Part shown: positions 52,601 through 55,235 of the stretch, piece by piece
How positions within the stretch are numbered: position 1 is the stretch's first letter
Layout of the letters: every line of letters begins with the position of its first letter
From: Hyposmocoma kahamanoa
Taxonomy: Eukaryota; Arthropoda; Insecta; Lepidoptera; Cosmopterigidae
Direction: 5' to 3'
Assembly: GCF_003589595.1 (NCBI RefSeq)
Contig: NW_020653900.1
Coordinates: forward strand, 5,822,817-5,886,816
DNA: 64,000 nt
Made by a program: the position numbers and the translations under genes
The notes under the pieces: model-generated
What the model was told of the DNA's origin: nothing
Seen by the model: only the letters and a program-made list of their open reading frames with translations
Databases searched by the model: none

Positions 52601-55218
52601 TATACTCAACAGTGTATTGATGTAGGCTGAATATGATGGCGATGATGAATACTTAACTTTAAGTTACATCTGATCTACCAAGACTAAGATATTATTTTAT
52701 TTAAAAAGTGAACTTCTATGAGTTTTTCAAATAATTGAATCTTTGAAGGCCAAAATTGTAATGCAAACGTAAAATACGTAAAAAGAATGGTAAATCAAAT
52801 TATAATCAAAACATCTACCTAAAGTCATCTACTGTTTTCAGTGCTATGCGGCATGATGATGACAGCATGTGATGTATCAGCGATAGCGAAGCCCTGGGAG
52901 GTACAACATAAAGTAGCTAAGCTTGTAGCGGATGAATTCTTCGACCAAGGAGACTTGGAGAAATTGCAGCTTAATCAACAACCCATTGCTATGATGGATA
53001 GGTAATAAACAAATTAATTAAATGCATGCTTATTAAAGATATAAATACTGACAAATCGACTTACCAACTATTCATTAATATTATTTTTAGCAGAGTAATA
53101 GTAATAAATTCTTAAAGGAGGTTTAGAATAAAATGGATAGATGGAAGTAGTTTATATATGTTAAATTTAATATACATATTTCTTTATTAACAGAGAGAAA
53201 AAAGACGAGCTTCCTCACATGCAAGTAGGCTTCATTGACACTATCTGCCTACCGTTATACAAAGTACTATCGGATACATTCCCATGGATTCAACCTCTGT
53301 ATACCGGCACTTGGGAAAACAGGCAGCGATGGAAGGACCTCGCTGAGAAAGTGGAAATGGGGCTCACGTGGATTGATCATGATACTATTGATAAACCGAT
53401 AGAGGAGTTTACTGGTGAGTGTTTATTTTATATATTTAGAATATTCTACATAAAACACTACATGTTAAATAATGAAAGTTTTAAGCTTATAAAACGAAGT
53501 AATAACGCACACACTATAATAATAATAACGCACACACTCAACATAGCCCCGCACTAGGGAAACCCTGTGTCGCGGGTGCCATGGACACACACATAGACAA
53601 CCACAAATTACACCCAAACTCACGAGAGAAATAAATGTAGGCCATACAAATATTTCTCCCGGCCCGGGAATCGAACCTGGGGCCTCTGCGTGGCAGTCCG
53701 GCATGGTAACCGTTCGGCCACGGAGGCAGTTAGAACGAAGTGCCTTTACACTGAAGGAATATCACAGCATGCAATAGCAACAAAGGGAAACTTATTCATT
53801 TTTATTTATTTATTAACCTTATGGTTTAGGAGGATTAGGATTAACAATTTTATATATTTAAATTTACAGCATACACATAATTATTAAGTCTGCACAATTA
53901 TAATCTATTTTAGTTTATAATACTCGTTTTTAATGAAAGAAAATAATATTTATAAAACTCTAAAAAAATAAATAGCAAAATTGAGATAAGTGAAGTTTGT
54001 TTTGGAATAAATTAGCAAATTTTTTGTGGCTTTTTTAAACCCTGACCAATGTCTAAATCATATGACTAGAATCAAGTTATAAAATCAGTTGTACATATAA
54101 TAACTACATAAAATCTAATCATCTTATTACTGACACAAAAATCGACCAAATACAGAGAAAAATTCCTTCGATGCGGCTGAATTCGAAACAGAGATCAACC
54201 AGATCGAGGCTCCCAACGCTCCAGCTCTCCCAACTGAGCTACGGAACGAATCAATAGACCTAACGAATTTCTCTATGTGCTTGTTGCCGACCTTTGTTTT
54301 GAGTATAAACGTGTTTTTTTTTTGCCATAGCACCACCTATGAGAAATCTATGAACATTTTTTCTTTACTCAGCCTTTACAACTACCAGCGGTTGACAAAG
54401 AAAATAAATATTCCAGTCTAACCATCTTGTTTCTATTTCTCCATCACAAACACTTATGTAAAAAAAAAAATATTTTCTCATTTTATATCATCAGTTCTTT
54501 AATCAAATCTTGAATTCTAGCATCGAACGAGCCCATCAAAGACGTAGAACTAACAGTGCAAACGCTCAATTGCGCGAAGGCAAGTGATAATAACAGCATG
54601 GCACTAGTGAACCCGATCAAGACCCGCTTCCACTCACTACGACGCGGCCGCGGCAACAACAAGACAACATCTCGCCCTGATAGAAGCAAACTTACCAGGT
54701 GAATATCATGTTTTTATTACAACTGTATTATTTGACTGCATTGTAATAACCAGTCGACAAATATATGATTCAAGTCAGCAAGTTTTTATCTACCTAGTAT
54801 TGGCATTTCATTATTTATATCCAAACCAATTGATCGATTATAACACCTCAAACACAAACGTGCTTTTGCAGTCTATTTCGTACCTTTTGCCCAAAATGTT
54901 TAAATGCCCACTTAAAAGTACGATTTTCCTTTACTTAGGTTTTTCCTATTTTTATGCTTTTTTCGCATATATATTTTTATGTTCATTATCAACGAATTAA
55001 TATAAATTCAGTCAAAAAATTTAATTAAAACAAAAGTCTATTCCAGATCTCTCTACCAACCAAACACGCAGCGCGAAGACAGAGAGAGGAGAGAAGTGGT
55101 GCCGAAGCCTCCACCTCCGAGCGTGGACAACGGGAGTCAGCGGACGGCCGCTCCGACTCCGGAGCCCAGCCAGGCCAGCAAGGTTAAACACAAAGGCAGA
55201 CTCTGCCATATGTTGTGA
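4516..55218 (+). CDS. Pde6: GAF-domain cGMP phosphodiesterase, insect Pde6-like (16 visible exons, 5' end missing)
   Basis: This enzyme hydrolyses 3',5'-cyclic nucleotide (cGMP expected for the family). Joining 4516-4629, 18273-18390, 39005-39131, 42668-42786, 43822-44087, 44993-45169, 47353-47529, 48453-48578, 49636-49753, 50920-51011, 51430-51753, 52206-52359, 52842-53001, 53194-53414, 54521-54698 and 55047-55218 gives 2643 nt, an open frame of 880 residues plus stop. GAF-A spans about residues 20-185, GAF-B about 200-405 and the catalytic domain about 450-760. Catalytic residues are present: HNWRH (497-501, proton-donor His and metal His), [10 protein letters not shown] (537-546), EHHHFDQC (566-573), Asp648 in CDVSAI and the purine-clamp Gln701 in MQVGFID. 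The tail ends [10 protein letters not shown], a CaaX box preceded by basic residues; Leu at X usually directs geranylgeranylation. The CaaX box favours the Pde6 clade over Pde11. N-terminal exons are not in view or not recognisable. Residue numbers count from the first visible exon. Confidence 0.9.
7842..7873. repeat. 15-bp-arm palindrome
   Basis: Arms gttaggttataagta and tacttataacctaac are perfect complements with a two-base spacer (cc). Just downstream are two small direct duplications, ttacgtacctc and tctatgcgag. The spot looks prone to slippage or templated repair. Confidence 0.75.
7953..8089 (+). repeat. Rep-A repeat, copy 3 (5' part)
   Basis: It has the gtagcagtagagttcc head through the ccgccaagtagtaatgtgag block. 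It stops at a T-run (8090), where the LINE 3' end begins. Confidence 0.85.
8106..8620 (-). mobile_element. LINE 3'-end fragment (CR1/Jockey-like)
   Basis: The minus strand encodes [20 protein letters not shown], then, after a frame break, [18 protein letters not shown] and [19 protein letters not shown]. The same order appears at 58.4 and 60.4 kb and, more diverged, at 13.4 kb. These match the C-terminal end of insect LINE reverse-transcriptase ORFs. The copy is 5'-truncated and broken. Confidence 0.8.
8641..8803 (+). repeat. Rep-A repeat, copy 4 (3' part)
   Basis: It carries the gcagtggcagtgtccctcag block, the caccaggtgcacgacttgtt block and the end ttggtgtcataaaaaaa. A short (aat)n run replaces part of the middle. 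Confidence 0.8.
9128..9377 (-). repeat. Rep-A repeat, copy 5
   Basis: This is a nearly full-length reverse copy. It contains aagtgacaggacgaacaa, gttgacaagtcacatgtgcc, ctgcttggcggcagaaatag and the ggagctctacagctac head. Confidence 0.85.
9429..9460. repeat. 14-bp-arm hairpin
   Basis: Arms acgctaacatacca and tggtatgttagcgt are perfect complements around the spacer gccg. The function is unknown. Confidence 0.75.
9914..9980 (+). repeat. Rep-B repeat fragment
   Basis: It has the accgacttcaaaaaagaagg start shared with five other places in the window, then a duplicated catttctcacttactct. It is truncated before a SINE-S tail. The repeat is of a kind widespread in moth and butterfly genomes. Confidence 0.6.
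10046..10158 (+). mobile_element. SINE-S 3' fragment
   Basis: It contains ttgtggttgtctatgcgtat, then the catggcacccgcgatacagg block, and ends in gtgtgcg followed by (att)n. The tRNA-like head is missing. Confidence 0.75.
10250..10350. repeat. Half of a foldback element (F1 family)
   Basis: It carries cccgaaacgttggtttgttt and the block ending gatttggatcca. This equals one arm of the complete foldback at 49146-49385. The other arm is absent here. Confidence 0.6.
11407..11990 (+). repeat. Tandem array of a ~155-bp unit (3.5 copies)
   Basis: Units start with gtagatatt at 11407, 11466, 11684 and 11843. Each contains a gttgcgtgtgcgcagcgttc-like block and cacacggac. All but the truncated first also carry a cggaagttggtagt block. 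The first unit is truncated to 59 bp. The second is lengthened by an insertion near 11593-11668 that carries the gggtcgtattcc terminus of the MITE seen at 641. The third is 159 bp. Confidence 0.8.
12262..12290 (+). repeat. CT microsatellite
   Basis: A short run of ct repeats (ctctctctctctctt) sits in intron 1. Confidence 0.7.
13440..14130 (+). mobile_element. LINE 3'-end fragment split by a MITE
   Basis: It encodes [16 protein letters not shown], then, in shifted frames, [16 protein letters not shown]. It resumes after the MITE as [19 protein letters not shown]. The order follows the other LINE 3' ends in the window. It is inactive. Confidence 0.7.
13791..14059. mobile_element. MITE with CCATCGAGTATATAACCAGAAAT ends, copy 1
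   Basis: The left terminus reads ccatcgagtatataaccaga and the right terminus is its near-perfect complement, ending ggttatatactcgatgg. The same termini bound a second element at 24120-24553. It interrupts the LINE fragment, so it inserted later. Confidence 0.8.
14655..14725 (+). mobile_element. SINE-D 3' fragment
   Basis: The words gcgtgaagaccccaaccc, gcattaagccaggcaagc and gttgatgatt match the 3' half of the element at 44286-44565. Confidence 0.5.
14741..14855 (+). mobile_element. SINE-S fragment (internal deletion)
   Basis: It starts with the tRNA-like head actgcctcggtggccg, then jumps to atgtggttatctatgtgtgt, acccgcgacacaaggtttcc and a gtgtgttattatt tail. The B-box part is deleted. Confidence 0.7.
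15352..15800 (+). repeat. Minisatellite-like array, ~60-70-bp unit
   Basis: About six imperfect units each carry ttaaactgttgaaaa, then cataaaaagcatcttc, then agaagagtcatccc-like blocks. The units drift in sequence and length. There is no open frame of note. Confidence 0.8.
16096..16257 (+). repeat. Rep-A repeat, copy 6 (3' half)
   Basis: It runs from ggtgaaattacacacacatg through gcactgcaactgttatggac and ends at the caccaggcgcacgac block. Confidence 0.85.
18273..18390 (+). CDS. Pde6: Pde6 visible exon 2 (GAF-A)
   Basis: It encodes [20 protein letters not shown], then [20 protein letters not shown], the first beta strands of GAF-A. The acceptor is gttttcag and the donor gtaagt. It ends in phase 1. 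Confidence 0.95.
20070..20318 (-). repeat. Rep-A repeat, copy 7
   Basis: This reverse copy has the cgcctggtggtaaacgacat block, the tttggcggcagaaataggta block and the cacaaggagctc head. Confidence 0.85.
20836..21150 (+). repeat. Rep-B repeat
   Basis: It starts accgacttcaaaaaaaggag and continues through a ttacgcgataatt block, aaaccgattttaatgattct and a gggtagcaaactaggggatg block. The same ordered blocks recur in reverse at 28.1, 35.5, 39.9 and 45.2 kb. Confidence 0.8.
21701..21919 (-). mobile_element. SINE-S, full-length copy
   Basis: On the minus strand the head reads ctgcctctgtggccgaacgg (A-box region), followed by a B-box-like ggttcgattcccgggc, the body with gggtgtaatttgtggttgtc, and a 3' (att)n tail. 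This is a typical tRNA-derived SINE. The open frame through it is a by-product of the repeat. Confidence 0.9.
22015..22210 (-). mobile_element. SINE-C, tRNA-derived
   Basis: The minus strand carries a tRNA-like region with gacctcgagtcgacgac and the B-box-like gggttcgattcccgg, then aatgaacttctctaaact and a tail ending ggaaatctcaag. Related copies are at 48935 (+) and 57460 (-). Confidence 0.65.
22711..23293 (+). repeat. Rep-A repeat, copy 8 (split by a MITE)
   Basis: The 5' portion, gaaattacaggctcatgaga to tatgtctta (22711-22749), resumes at 23151 with ttagggtgacgggcgcagag and runs to the ttcgtcccgtcacttgat end. The split is filled exactly by the 401-bp MITE. Confidence 0.85.
22750..23150. 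mobile_element. 401-bp MITE inserted in Rep-A, TTA duplication
   Basis: The termini gggtgcgtttccactatgt and acatagtgggaacgcgccc are inverted repeats, flanked by TTA at 22747-22749 and 23151-23153. The interior has several copies of tcgtcacgtttt and gttcccactg in both orientations. This resembles PIF/Harbinger-derived MITEs. It probably belongs with the 1819-2262 element, because both share the ttcccactatg core. Confidence 0.85.
24120..24553. mobile_element. MITE with ATCGAGTATATAACCAGAAAT ends, copy 2
   Basis: The left terminus acatcgagtatataaccaga and the right terminus tctggttatatactcaatgt are inverted repeats. They are shared with 13791-14059, as are the internal blocks ctccgattggcca and gcacaaacgagagttgat. 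The roughly 98-codon frame at 24036-24332 is an accident of this element. Confidence 0.8.
24571..24784 (-). mobile_element. SINE-S copy
   Basis: The minus strand reads the head aactgcctctgtggcctaac, a B-box-like ggttcgattcccgggccggg, the ttgtggttgtctatgtatgt body and a (att/atc)n tail. A few bases of the anticodon-arm region are missing relative to 21701-21919. Confidence 0.88.
25460..25477. repeat. Perfect 18-bp palindrome
   Basis: The sequence tggggttatataacccca is fully self-complementary with no spacer. It is isolated in the intron. Confidence 0.6.
25698..26649 (+). mobile_element. TRIM-like LTR element (952 bp)
   Basis: Two direct repeats of about 132 bp bound it: 25698-25830 and 26519-26649. 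Each begins TGTAGTGTTATCATGTTA/CC-like and ends TGTCGCTACA(C/T)GACA, giving the TG...CA ends of LTRs. GTAG occurs on both sides (25694-25697 and 26650-26653), a 4-bp target duplication. After the left repeat comes taggtgcccaac, resembling an insect primer-binding site. Before the right one is a purine-rich gaggtcagggcaaaaa. The interior is noncoding and contains three gaggtctac(a/c)cctc units. Confidence 0.75.
26105..26350 (+). repeat. Short repeats inside the TRIM-like element
   Basis: Three units of gaggtctac(c/a)cctc lie between 26118 and 26225. They are followed by two related blocks, gcggcagacaactctttaaa and gcggctgacaactccttaaa, about 80 bp apart. Confidence 0.7.
27569..27672 (+). mobile_element. 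SINE-B, tRNA-derived
   Basis: A tRNA-like head (gtgtgacttagttggcatag, then tggttcgaatccagtcagat) is followed by ggaattt and the 3' end cgatctttgtattaataact. The same order is seen in reverse at 54120 and 59582. Confidence 0.7.
28081..28707 (-). repeat. Rep-B repeat with internal duplication
   Basis: The reverse copy ends at cctcctccttttttttgaag. A segment with catcagattc(t/c)gact and ttcaaaatc(a/g)gtc occurs twice, so the copy is about twice the usual length. Confidence 0.7.
28722..28870. repeat. Diverged half of foldback F1
   Basis: It carries aaatcgcgtatacttgtttt, the tcatggtcacggctgacta block and the gcaatcacgaaagcctgaga end. These equal the left arm and outer flank of the element at 49146-49385. 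Confidence 0.55.
28919..29200 (+). repeat. Rep-A repeat, copy 9
   Basis: It is nearly full length: gtagcagtggagctccttgt, a gccgccaagctgtaatgtga block, a cagggtgacgggcacagcgg block, ending gttcgtcacttagg. Confidence 0.9.
29745..30070 (-). repeat. Rep-D repeat, copy 2 (uninterrupted)
   Basis: In reverse complement it matches 395-905 without the nested MITE. It contains ctttgctgccgagcgcaaca and the gcaaggctgcaaagttgttg block. It serves as the empty-site comparison for that MITE. Confidence 0.65.
30535..30782 (+). repeat. Rep-A repeat, copy 10 (internal deletion)
   Basis: It has the head gtagcagtagagctcctcgt and the tail ending atatcataaaaaaa. Part of the gcccctcagatctttgcg region is deleted. 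It shares the unusual gttacgtacgagcatgccgc block with copy 16 at 47968. Confidence 0.85.
30896..31000 (+). mobile_element. SINE-S fragment
   Basis: It contains gtatggcctacatttatttc, then ttgtggttgtctatgtatgt and ccatggcatccgcggctcag. It is followed by a (ca)n-like run at 31005-31030 in place of the (att)n tail. Confidence 0.7.
31642..31800 (+). mobile_element. SINE-S copy
   Basis: It has the head gactgcctccgtggtcgaat, a B-box-like ggattcgattcccgggcca, then a shortened body with gtaagttgtggttgtctatg. The 3' tail is lost. Confidence 0.8.
31918..32188 (-). repeat. Rep-A repeat, copy 11
   Basis: It is a reverse copy from tttataatattaagtgacgg to cttggcggcagaaatagata and a ggtggcagtact end. The last ~55 bp of the head are missing. 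Confidence 0.88.
32650..33916 (+). repeat. Rep-A repeat, copy 12 (split by a TA-flanked transposon)
   Basis: The head gtagcagtagagctacttgt to gggaagta (32650-32692) continues at 33656 with tactgccaccttacttattt and runs to the tcacatggtattacg end. The continuous sequence in other copies (gggaagtactgccacc) gives the empty site. Confidence 0.9.
32693..33655. mobile_element. 963-bp TA-flanked DNA transposon remnant in Rep-A
   Basis: The ends ggagagaccggggctg and cagccccgttctcccc are imperfect inverted repeats. TA lies on both sides (32691-32692 and 33656-33657), as in Tc1/mariner/pogo insertions. Near 32888-33174 there is a plausible intron (cac|gtaagta ... gttttcag), followed by a short frame ending [20 protein letters not shown] and a stop. 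That may be the C-terminus of the source transposase. Most of the coding region is gone. Confidence 0.75.
34131..34245 (+). mobile_element. SINE-D 5' part
   Basis: The tRNA-like head gtgatagcctaatgctta, the B-box-like gggttcgaatctgagttc and cacctctgagtttctcggaa match the head at 44286. The 3' part may be the segment at 34655-34845, with about 400 bp of unrelated sequence between. Confidence 0.65.
34655..34845 (+). mobile_element. SINE-D 3' part
   Basis: It contains ttgaaatttaccatgagctt, gaaggttcacaatcctcgga, cctaaacctacgcctgagag and aatgggttgacgatgatg, in the same order as the 3' half at 44.4 kb. Confidence 0.55.
35505..35762 (-). repeat. Rep-B repeat
   Basis: This reverse copy has the tagtttgccacccttggagg, ggtggaatattttcttcaaa and cctcctctgattttgaagtc blocks. 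Confidence 0.75.
35770..35880 (-). mobile_element. LINE 3'-end fragment
   Basis: The words cttccatctcacctgatgga, then aagtgacgatgaagttgacg and cacacctaaataatg, match the 3' end of the LINE copy at 8106-8200. Only this tail is kept. Confidence 0.65.
36545..36612 (+). other. tRNA-like sequence (pseudo-tRNA or SINE head)
   Basis: It contains an A-box-like agagggtagcagtctgag and a B-box-like acgttcgatttcc, ending tgttacaccaa. No clean acceptor stem can be paired, so I do not call a functional tRNA. Confidence 0.35.
37445..37985. mobile_element. Long foldback element (~180-190-bp arms)
   Basis: Left-arm words recur in reverse complement in the right arm, in mirrored order. Examples are gtggtccttaatcatgagat / atctcacgattaaggaccac, ttccgcggcggcgactcgac / gtcgagtcacagccgcggaa, and accctcgtttgcttcat / atgaaggaaacgagggt. 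The arms occupy roughly 37450-37625 and 37720-37980 around a short unique centre. It is noncoding. Confidence 0.85.
39005..39131 (+). CDS. Pde6: Pde6 visible exon 3 (GAF-A)
   Basis: It encodes [19 protein letters not shown], then [20 protein letters not shown] and ADPR. The IPFGVGVAG strand and [11 protein letters not shown] segment are hallmarks of PDE GAF-A. The acceptor is tttttcag and the donor gtaact. It enters in phase 1 and leaves in phase 2. Confidence 0.95.
39535..39763 (+). repeat. Rep-A repeat, copy 13
   Basis: It carries gtagcagtggagttcgtcca, the gccgccaagcagtacgttac block and the cagggtgacgggcgcggtgg block. A deletion removes the gcactgcaactgttatggac region. Confidence 0.85.
39865..40101 (-). 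repeat. Rep-B repeat
   Basis: This reverse copy runs from accgacctcaaaagtcattc to gagaacctcctccttttttt. Confidence 0.8.
40637..41208. mobile_element. Inverted-repeat element carrying a LINE ORF fragment
   Basis: The left end, ggaagaatagcataagtgga to ttagatacagaaa, is repeated in reverse at 41137-41208. The inverted repeats are about 66 bp. Between them, near 40690-40840, one frame reads IAWLRNLRQ with slippage and another [15 protein letters not shown]. These resemble the C-terminal end of LINE ORFs common in Lepidoptera. Confidence 0.65.
42076..42583 (+). repeat. Rep-A repeat, copy 14 (split by SINE-E)
   Basis: The head gtagcagtagcgctacttgt runs to gctggagaaat. The element resumes about 42418 with ttacagtcacatgggacttg and ends at gtcacttggtatc. 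The intervening part is a SINE. Confidence 0.88.
42182..42417 (-). mobile_element. SINE-E, tRNA-derived, inserted in Rep-A
   Basis: The minus strand reads gaagtcgagtgactcgcaca, then a B-box-like gggttcgattcccagc, the body with tttgggatcagagtaacg, and a 3' (attt)n tail. A second copy is at 63258-63480 on the plus strand. Confidence 0.8.
42668..42786 (+). CDS. Pde6: Pde6 visible exon 4 (GAF-A, NK motif)
   Basis: It encodes [20 protein letters not shown], then [19 protein letters not shown], the core of GAF-A with the cyclic-nucleotide pocket strands and the NK of the NKxnFx3DE motif. The acceptor is ttttacag and the donor gtaaac. It enters in phase 2 and leaves in phase 1. Confidence 0.95.
42872..42960 (+). 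pseudogene. Pde6: Decayed tandem duplicate of the Pde6 GAF-A exon
   Basis: The DNA follows exon 4 almost word for word. It has tacaagac, a shortened gap, tgcatgccgatt, then gacgtcaactttgttggcga and atcatcaacaaaatcaacga. In protein terms it reads YKT, CMPIHYN, then after a one-base frame change DVNFVGDA, a stop, and IINKIND, against exon 4's [15 protein letters not shown] and QIINKTD. The stop replaces the Gln codon. It starts 86 bp after exon 4 and has no good splice sites. Confidence 0.8.
43013..43216 (+). repeat. Rep-A repeat, copy 15 (internal deletions)
   Basis: It has the head gtagcagtagagctccaggt, the middle acttctttccggttttgaag and the tail gttcgtcccgtcacttggta followed by ttataaaaaaaa. 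The central cagtgcccctcag part is missing. Confidence 0.85.
43822..44087 (+). CDS. Pde6: Pde6 visible exon 5 (GAF-A end, linker, GAF-B start)
   Basis: It encodes [20 protein letters not shown], then [10 protein letters not shown], the long inter-GAF helix with [17 protein letters not shown], and [20 protein letters not shown] at the opening of GAF-B. The F-x3-D of the GAF-A NK motif is present, but the expected E directly after D is V. The acceptor is atttcag and the donor gtgagt. It enters in phase 1 and leaves in phase 0. Confidence 0.96.
44286..44565 (+). mobile_element. SINE-D copy with internal palindrome
   Basis: The tRNA-like head (gatagcttattggtttaacc, then ggattcgaatccgggcccgc) is followed by gcacctctgattatctctta, the palindrome at 44418-44458, gcattaggccagccaagcag and gaatgagttgatgatg. 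This resembles a SINE common in Lepidoptera. Confidence 0.8.
44418..44458. repeat. Perfect 20-bp-arm palindrome in SINE-D
   Basis: The arm ttcacacgttttccgaaggt is followed by one base (a) and then by its exact complement. Relative to the other SINE-D copy (34.7 kb), where ttcacaatcctcgg is followed by aaaacg, the mirrored segment is extra. Confidence 0.9.
44588..44740 (+). mobile_element. SINE-S copy (3' truncated)
   Basis: It starts aactgcctctgtggccgaac with gtgttcgattcccc as B-box. It continues through atttatatctctcgtaagct to atttatgtgtgtgtccacg, where it stops before the (att)n tail. Confidence 0.8.
44993..45169 (+). CDS. Pde6: Pde6 visible exon 6 (GAF-B insert)
   Basis: It encodes [20 protein letters not shown], then [20 protein letters not shown] and the helix [10 protein letters not shown]. 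It is a proline- and glycine-rich loop with a FHTLFELG strand, at the position that varies most between GAF-B domains. The acceptor is cttttcag and the donor gtaagt. Both phases are 0. Confidence 0.95.
45213..45492 (-). repeat. Rep-B repeat
   Basis: The blocks gacctcaaaagttcgtggaa, cattcatcccctagtttgct-like sequence, ggtgtggaatatttgcttta and gagaacttccccttttttt follow the Rep-B order in reverse. Confidence 0.8.
45655..45845 (+). mobile_element. LINE reverse-transcriptase fragment
   Basis: One continuous frame reads [20 protein letters not shown], then [20 protein letters not shown] and [12 protein letters not shown], and then stops. SKAFDCVDH is the block before the catalytic aspartates. It is the same region as the window-start fragment, in better condition. 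It is only about 60 codons long. Confidence 0.85.
47182..47227 (+). repeat. GA microsatellite
   Basis: A run of ga repeats with interruptions (gagagagagagagagagag) ends in g-rich sequence, about 125 bp upstream of exon 7. Confidence 0.85.
47353..47529 (+). CDS. Pde6: Pde6 visible exon 7 (GAF-B core)
   Basis: It encodes [20 protein letters not shown], then [20 protein letters not shown] and [10 protein letters not shown], the core strands of GAF-B. Compare MLCMPIVN with GAF-A's LCMPICN. The acceptor is tattcaag, which lacks a strong pyrimidine run, and the donor is gtatgt. Both phases are 0. Confidence 0.95.
47968..48042 (+). repeat. Rep-A repeat, copy 16 (fragment)
   Basis: It carries cagtgatttgaagctctgta, then gttacgtacgagcatgccgc and the ccgccaggcgcacaactt block. 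The same variant is seen in copy 10, so the two are close relatives. Confidence 0.8.
48246..48352 (+). mobile_element. SINE-S 3' fragment
   Basis: It has the agaaatatttctatggcata, tttctctcgtgagtttagat and catggcacccgcgatacagg-like blocks (here cctatggcacccgcgataca). The head is missing. Confidence 0.75.
48453..48578 (+). CDS. Pde6: Pde6 visible exon 8 (GAF-B end)
   Basis: It encodes [20 protein letters not shown], then [20 protein letters not shown] and QK, the last GAF-B strand and the signalling helix to the catalytic domain. As in GAF-A, the F-x3-D of the NK motif is followed by a hydrophobic residue, not E. Both phases are 0. Confidence 0.96.
48935..49105 (+). mobile_element. SINE-C, tRNA-derived
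   Basis: A tRNA-like start with gtgaggtactagatg is followed by a B-box-like aggttcgattcctgat, then aatttgggaaatgaactttt and the end ttttctagtttgagacc. It matches the reverse of 22015-22210. Confidence 0.65.
49146..49385. mobile_element. Foldback element F1 (complete)
   Basis: The left arm reads ggatttaaatcgcgtatatt, aaacaaaccaacgcaacgtt, then cccatggtcacagttgactg. The right arm mirrors it as gagtcaaccgtgaccatggg, gaaacgttggtttgtttgaa and atatacgtgatttaaatcc. The arms are about 100 bp with a centre near 49262. Single arms occur at 10250 and 28722. Confidence 0.8.
49636..49753 (+). CDS. Pde6: Pde6 visible exon 9 (linker to catalytic domain)
   Basis: It encodes [20 protein letters not shown], then [19 protein letters not shown]. 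The LECLSYHA segment starts the catalytic domain in PDE5/6/11 enzymes. The acceptor is cactcag and the donor gtaagt. It leaves in phase 1. Confidence 0.96.
49908..50586. mobile_element. MITE-like element containing a Rep-A copy
   Basis: The left terminus atgtttacattaggtcgaca matches, in reverse, the right terminus ending ggtcgatcg complement (cgatcgacccagtgtaaaca). Inner blocks gttcccttcggc and gccgaaggag-like sequence are also mirrored. Rep-A copy 17 lies wholly inside. Confidence 0.55.
50082..50346 (+). repeat. Rep-A repeat, copy 17
   Basis: It has the head gtagcagtagagctccttgt, a ctgccgccaagcagtaattt block, the gtgctggtgaaattacaggc block, gcactgctactgttatggac and the end tcacttgggattataaaaaa. 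Confidence 0.9.
50920..51011 (+). CDS. Pde6: Pde6 visible exon 10 (catalytic domain)
   Basis: It encodes [20 protein letters not shown], then [11 protein letters not shown], the first helices of the catalytic domain. It enters in phase 1 and leaves in phase 0; the donor is gtaagt. Confidence 0.95.
51012..51429 (+). other. Pde6: Pde6 intron 10 (418 bp)
   Basis: It is AT-rich with no repeat recognised. The tatgcttattatgcttattatcg words near 51230 are a short duplication. Confidence 0.8.
51430..51753 (+). CDS. Pde6: Pde6 visible exon 11 (catalytic core, metal site)
   Basis: The 108 codons include [19 protein letters not shown], the HNWRH motif (first metal His and the proton-donor His), the [10 protein letters not shown] signature (His and bridging Asp) and [19 protein letters not shown]. 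This exon alone identifies the gene as a class I phosphodiesterase. Both phases are 0. Confidence 0.98.
51754..52205 (+). other. Pde6: Pde6 intron 11 (452 bp)
   Basis: It is AT-rich with short words rich in gcaaat and aattgt repeated between 51850 and 51900. No element is recognised. Confidence 0.8.
52206..52359 (+). CDS. Pde6: Pde6 visible exon 12 (catalytic domain)
   Basis: It encodes [20 protein letters not shown], then [20 protein letters not shown] and [21 protein letters not shown] is the conserved helix facing the active site. It leaves in phase 1 with donor gtaaat. Confidence 0.96.
52360..52841 (+). other. Pde6: Pde6 intron 12 (482 bp)
   Basis: Apart from the hairpin at 52541-52607 it is AT-rich, with no repeat match. 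Confidence 0.8.
52541..52607 (+). repeat. 28-bp-arm hairpin in Pde6 intron 12
   Basis: The left arm starts gagtatagac and ends ttattgcgtcaa. The right arm starts ttgacgcaataa and ends cctatactc. They pair over about 28 bp with one bulge (acccc against ggcc region) and a 10-base loop gttttacaag. An intron-borne hairpin of this size could be a small MITE or a Drosha-type substrate. Neither can be decided from sequence alone. Confidence 0.8.
52842..53001 (+). CDS. Pde6: Pde6 visible exon 13 (catalytic domain, second metal Asp)
   Basis: It encodes [20 protein letters not shown], then [20 protein letters not shown] and [12 protein letters not shown]. The Asp in TACDVSAI is the second metal ligand. 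It enters in phase 1 and leaves in phase 2. Intron 13 after it is only 192 bp. Confidence 0.97.
53194..53414 (+). CDS. Pde6: Pde6 visible exon 14 (purine-clamp Gln)
   Basis: It encodes [20 protein letters not shown], then [39 protein letters not shown] and [14 protein letters not shown]. The Gln in MQVGFID is the invariant base-binding residue. The acceptor is attaacag and the donor gtgagt. It leaves in phase 1. Confidence 0.97.
53516..53730 (-). mobile_element. SINE-S, full-length and well preserved
   Basis: The minus strand reads aactgcctccgtggccgaac, ggttcgattcccgggccgg, then gtatggcctacatttatttc, gtgtccatggcacccgcgac and ends gtgtgcgttattattat. It is almost identical to the copy at 21701-21919, which suggests recent activity. 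A short piece of the tail (aacgcacacacta) is repeated just outside it, at 53503-53517. Confidence 0.92.
54120..54262 (-). mobile_element. SINE-B, tRNA-derived
   Basis: The minus strand has ccgtagctcagttgggagag (A-box), a degenerate B-box ttcgaattcagc, and a 3' end with atttggtcgatttttgtgtc. It resembles the copy at 59582. Confidence 0.75.
54521..54698 (+). CDS. Pde6: Pde6 visible exon 15 (basic C-terminal tail)
   Basis: It encodes [20 protein letters not shown], then [20 protein letters not shown] and [14 protein letters not shown]. It is a basic Ser/Thr-rich tail beyond the catalytic domain, with an LRRGRG cluster. The acceptor is attctag and the donor gtgaat. It leaves in phase 2, which fits both downstream 3' exons. 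Confidence 0.93.
54699..55046 (+). other. Pde6: Pde6 intron 15 (348 bp)
   Basis: It is AT-rich, with no repeat or open frame worth calling. Confidence 0.8.
55047..55218 (+). CDS. Pde6: Pde6 visible exon 16 (CaaX terminal exon)
   Basis: It encodes [20 protein letters not shown], then [19 protein letters not shown] and [12 protein letters not shown] followed by TGA. Cys877 starts the CaaX box. A strong donor (ctg|gtaagt, 55236) lies only 17 nt past the stop, so the mRNA probably continues in a 3'UTR exon at 55616. That short distance should not trigger nonsense-mediated decay. Confidence 0.92.
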
Positions 55219-55235
55219 CGGTTAAGTAACAACTG

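Larger units (their letters stand above)
53415..54520 (+). other. Pde6: Pde6 intron 14 (1.1 kb)
   Basis: It contains a well-preserved SINE-S copy and a SINE-B copy, both in reverse orientation. About 53.74-54.1 kb is AT-rich unique sequence. Confidence 0.8.
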
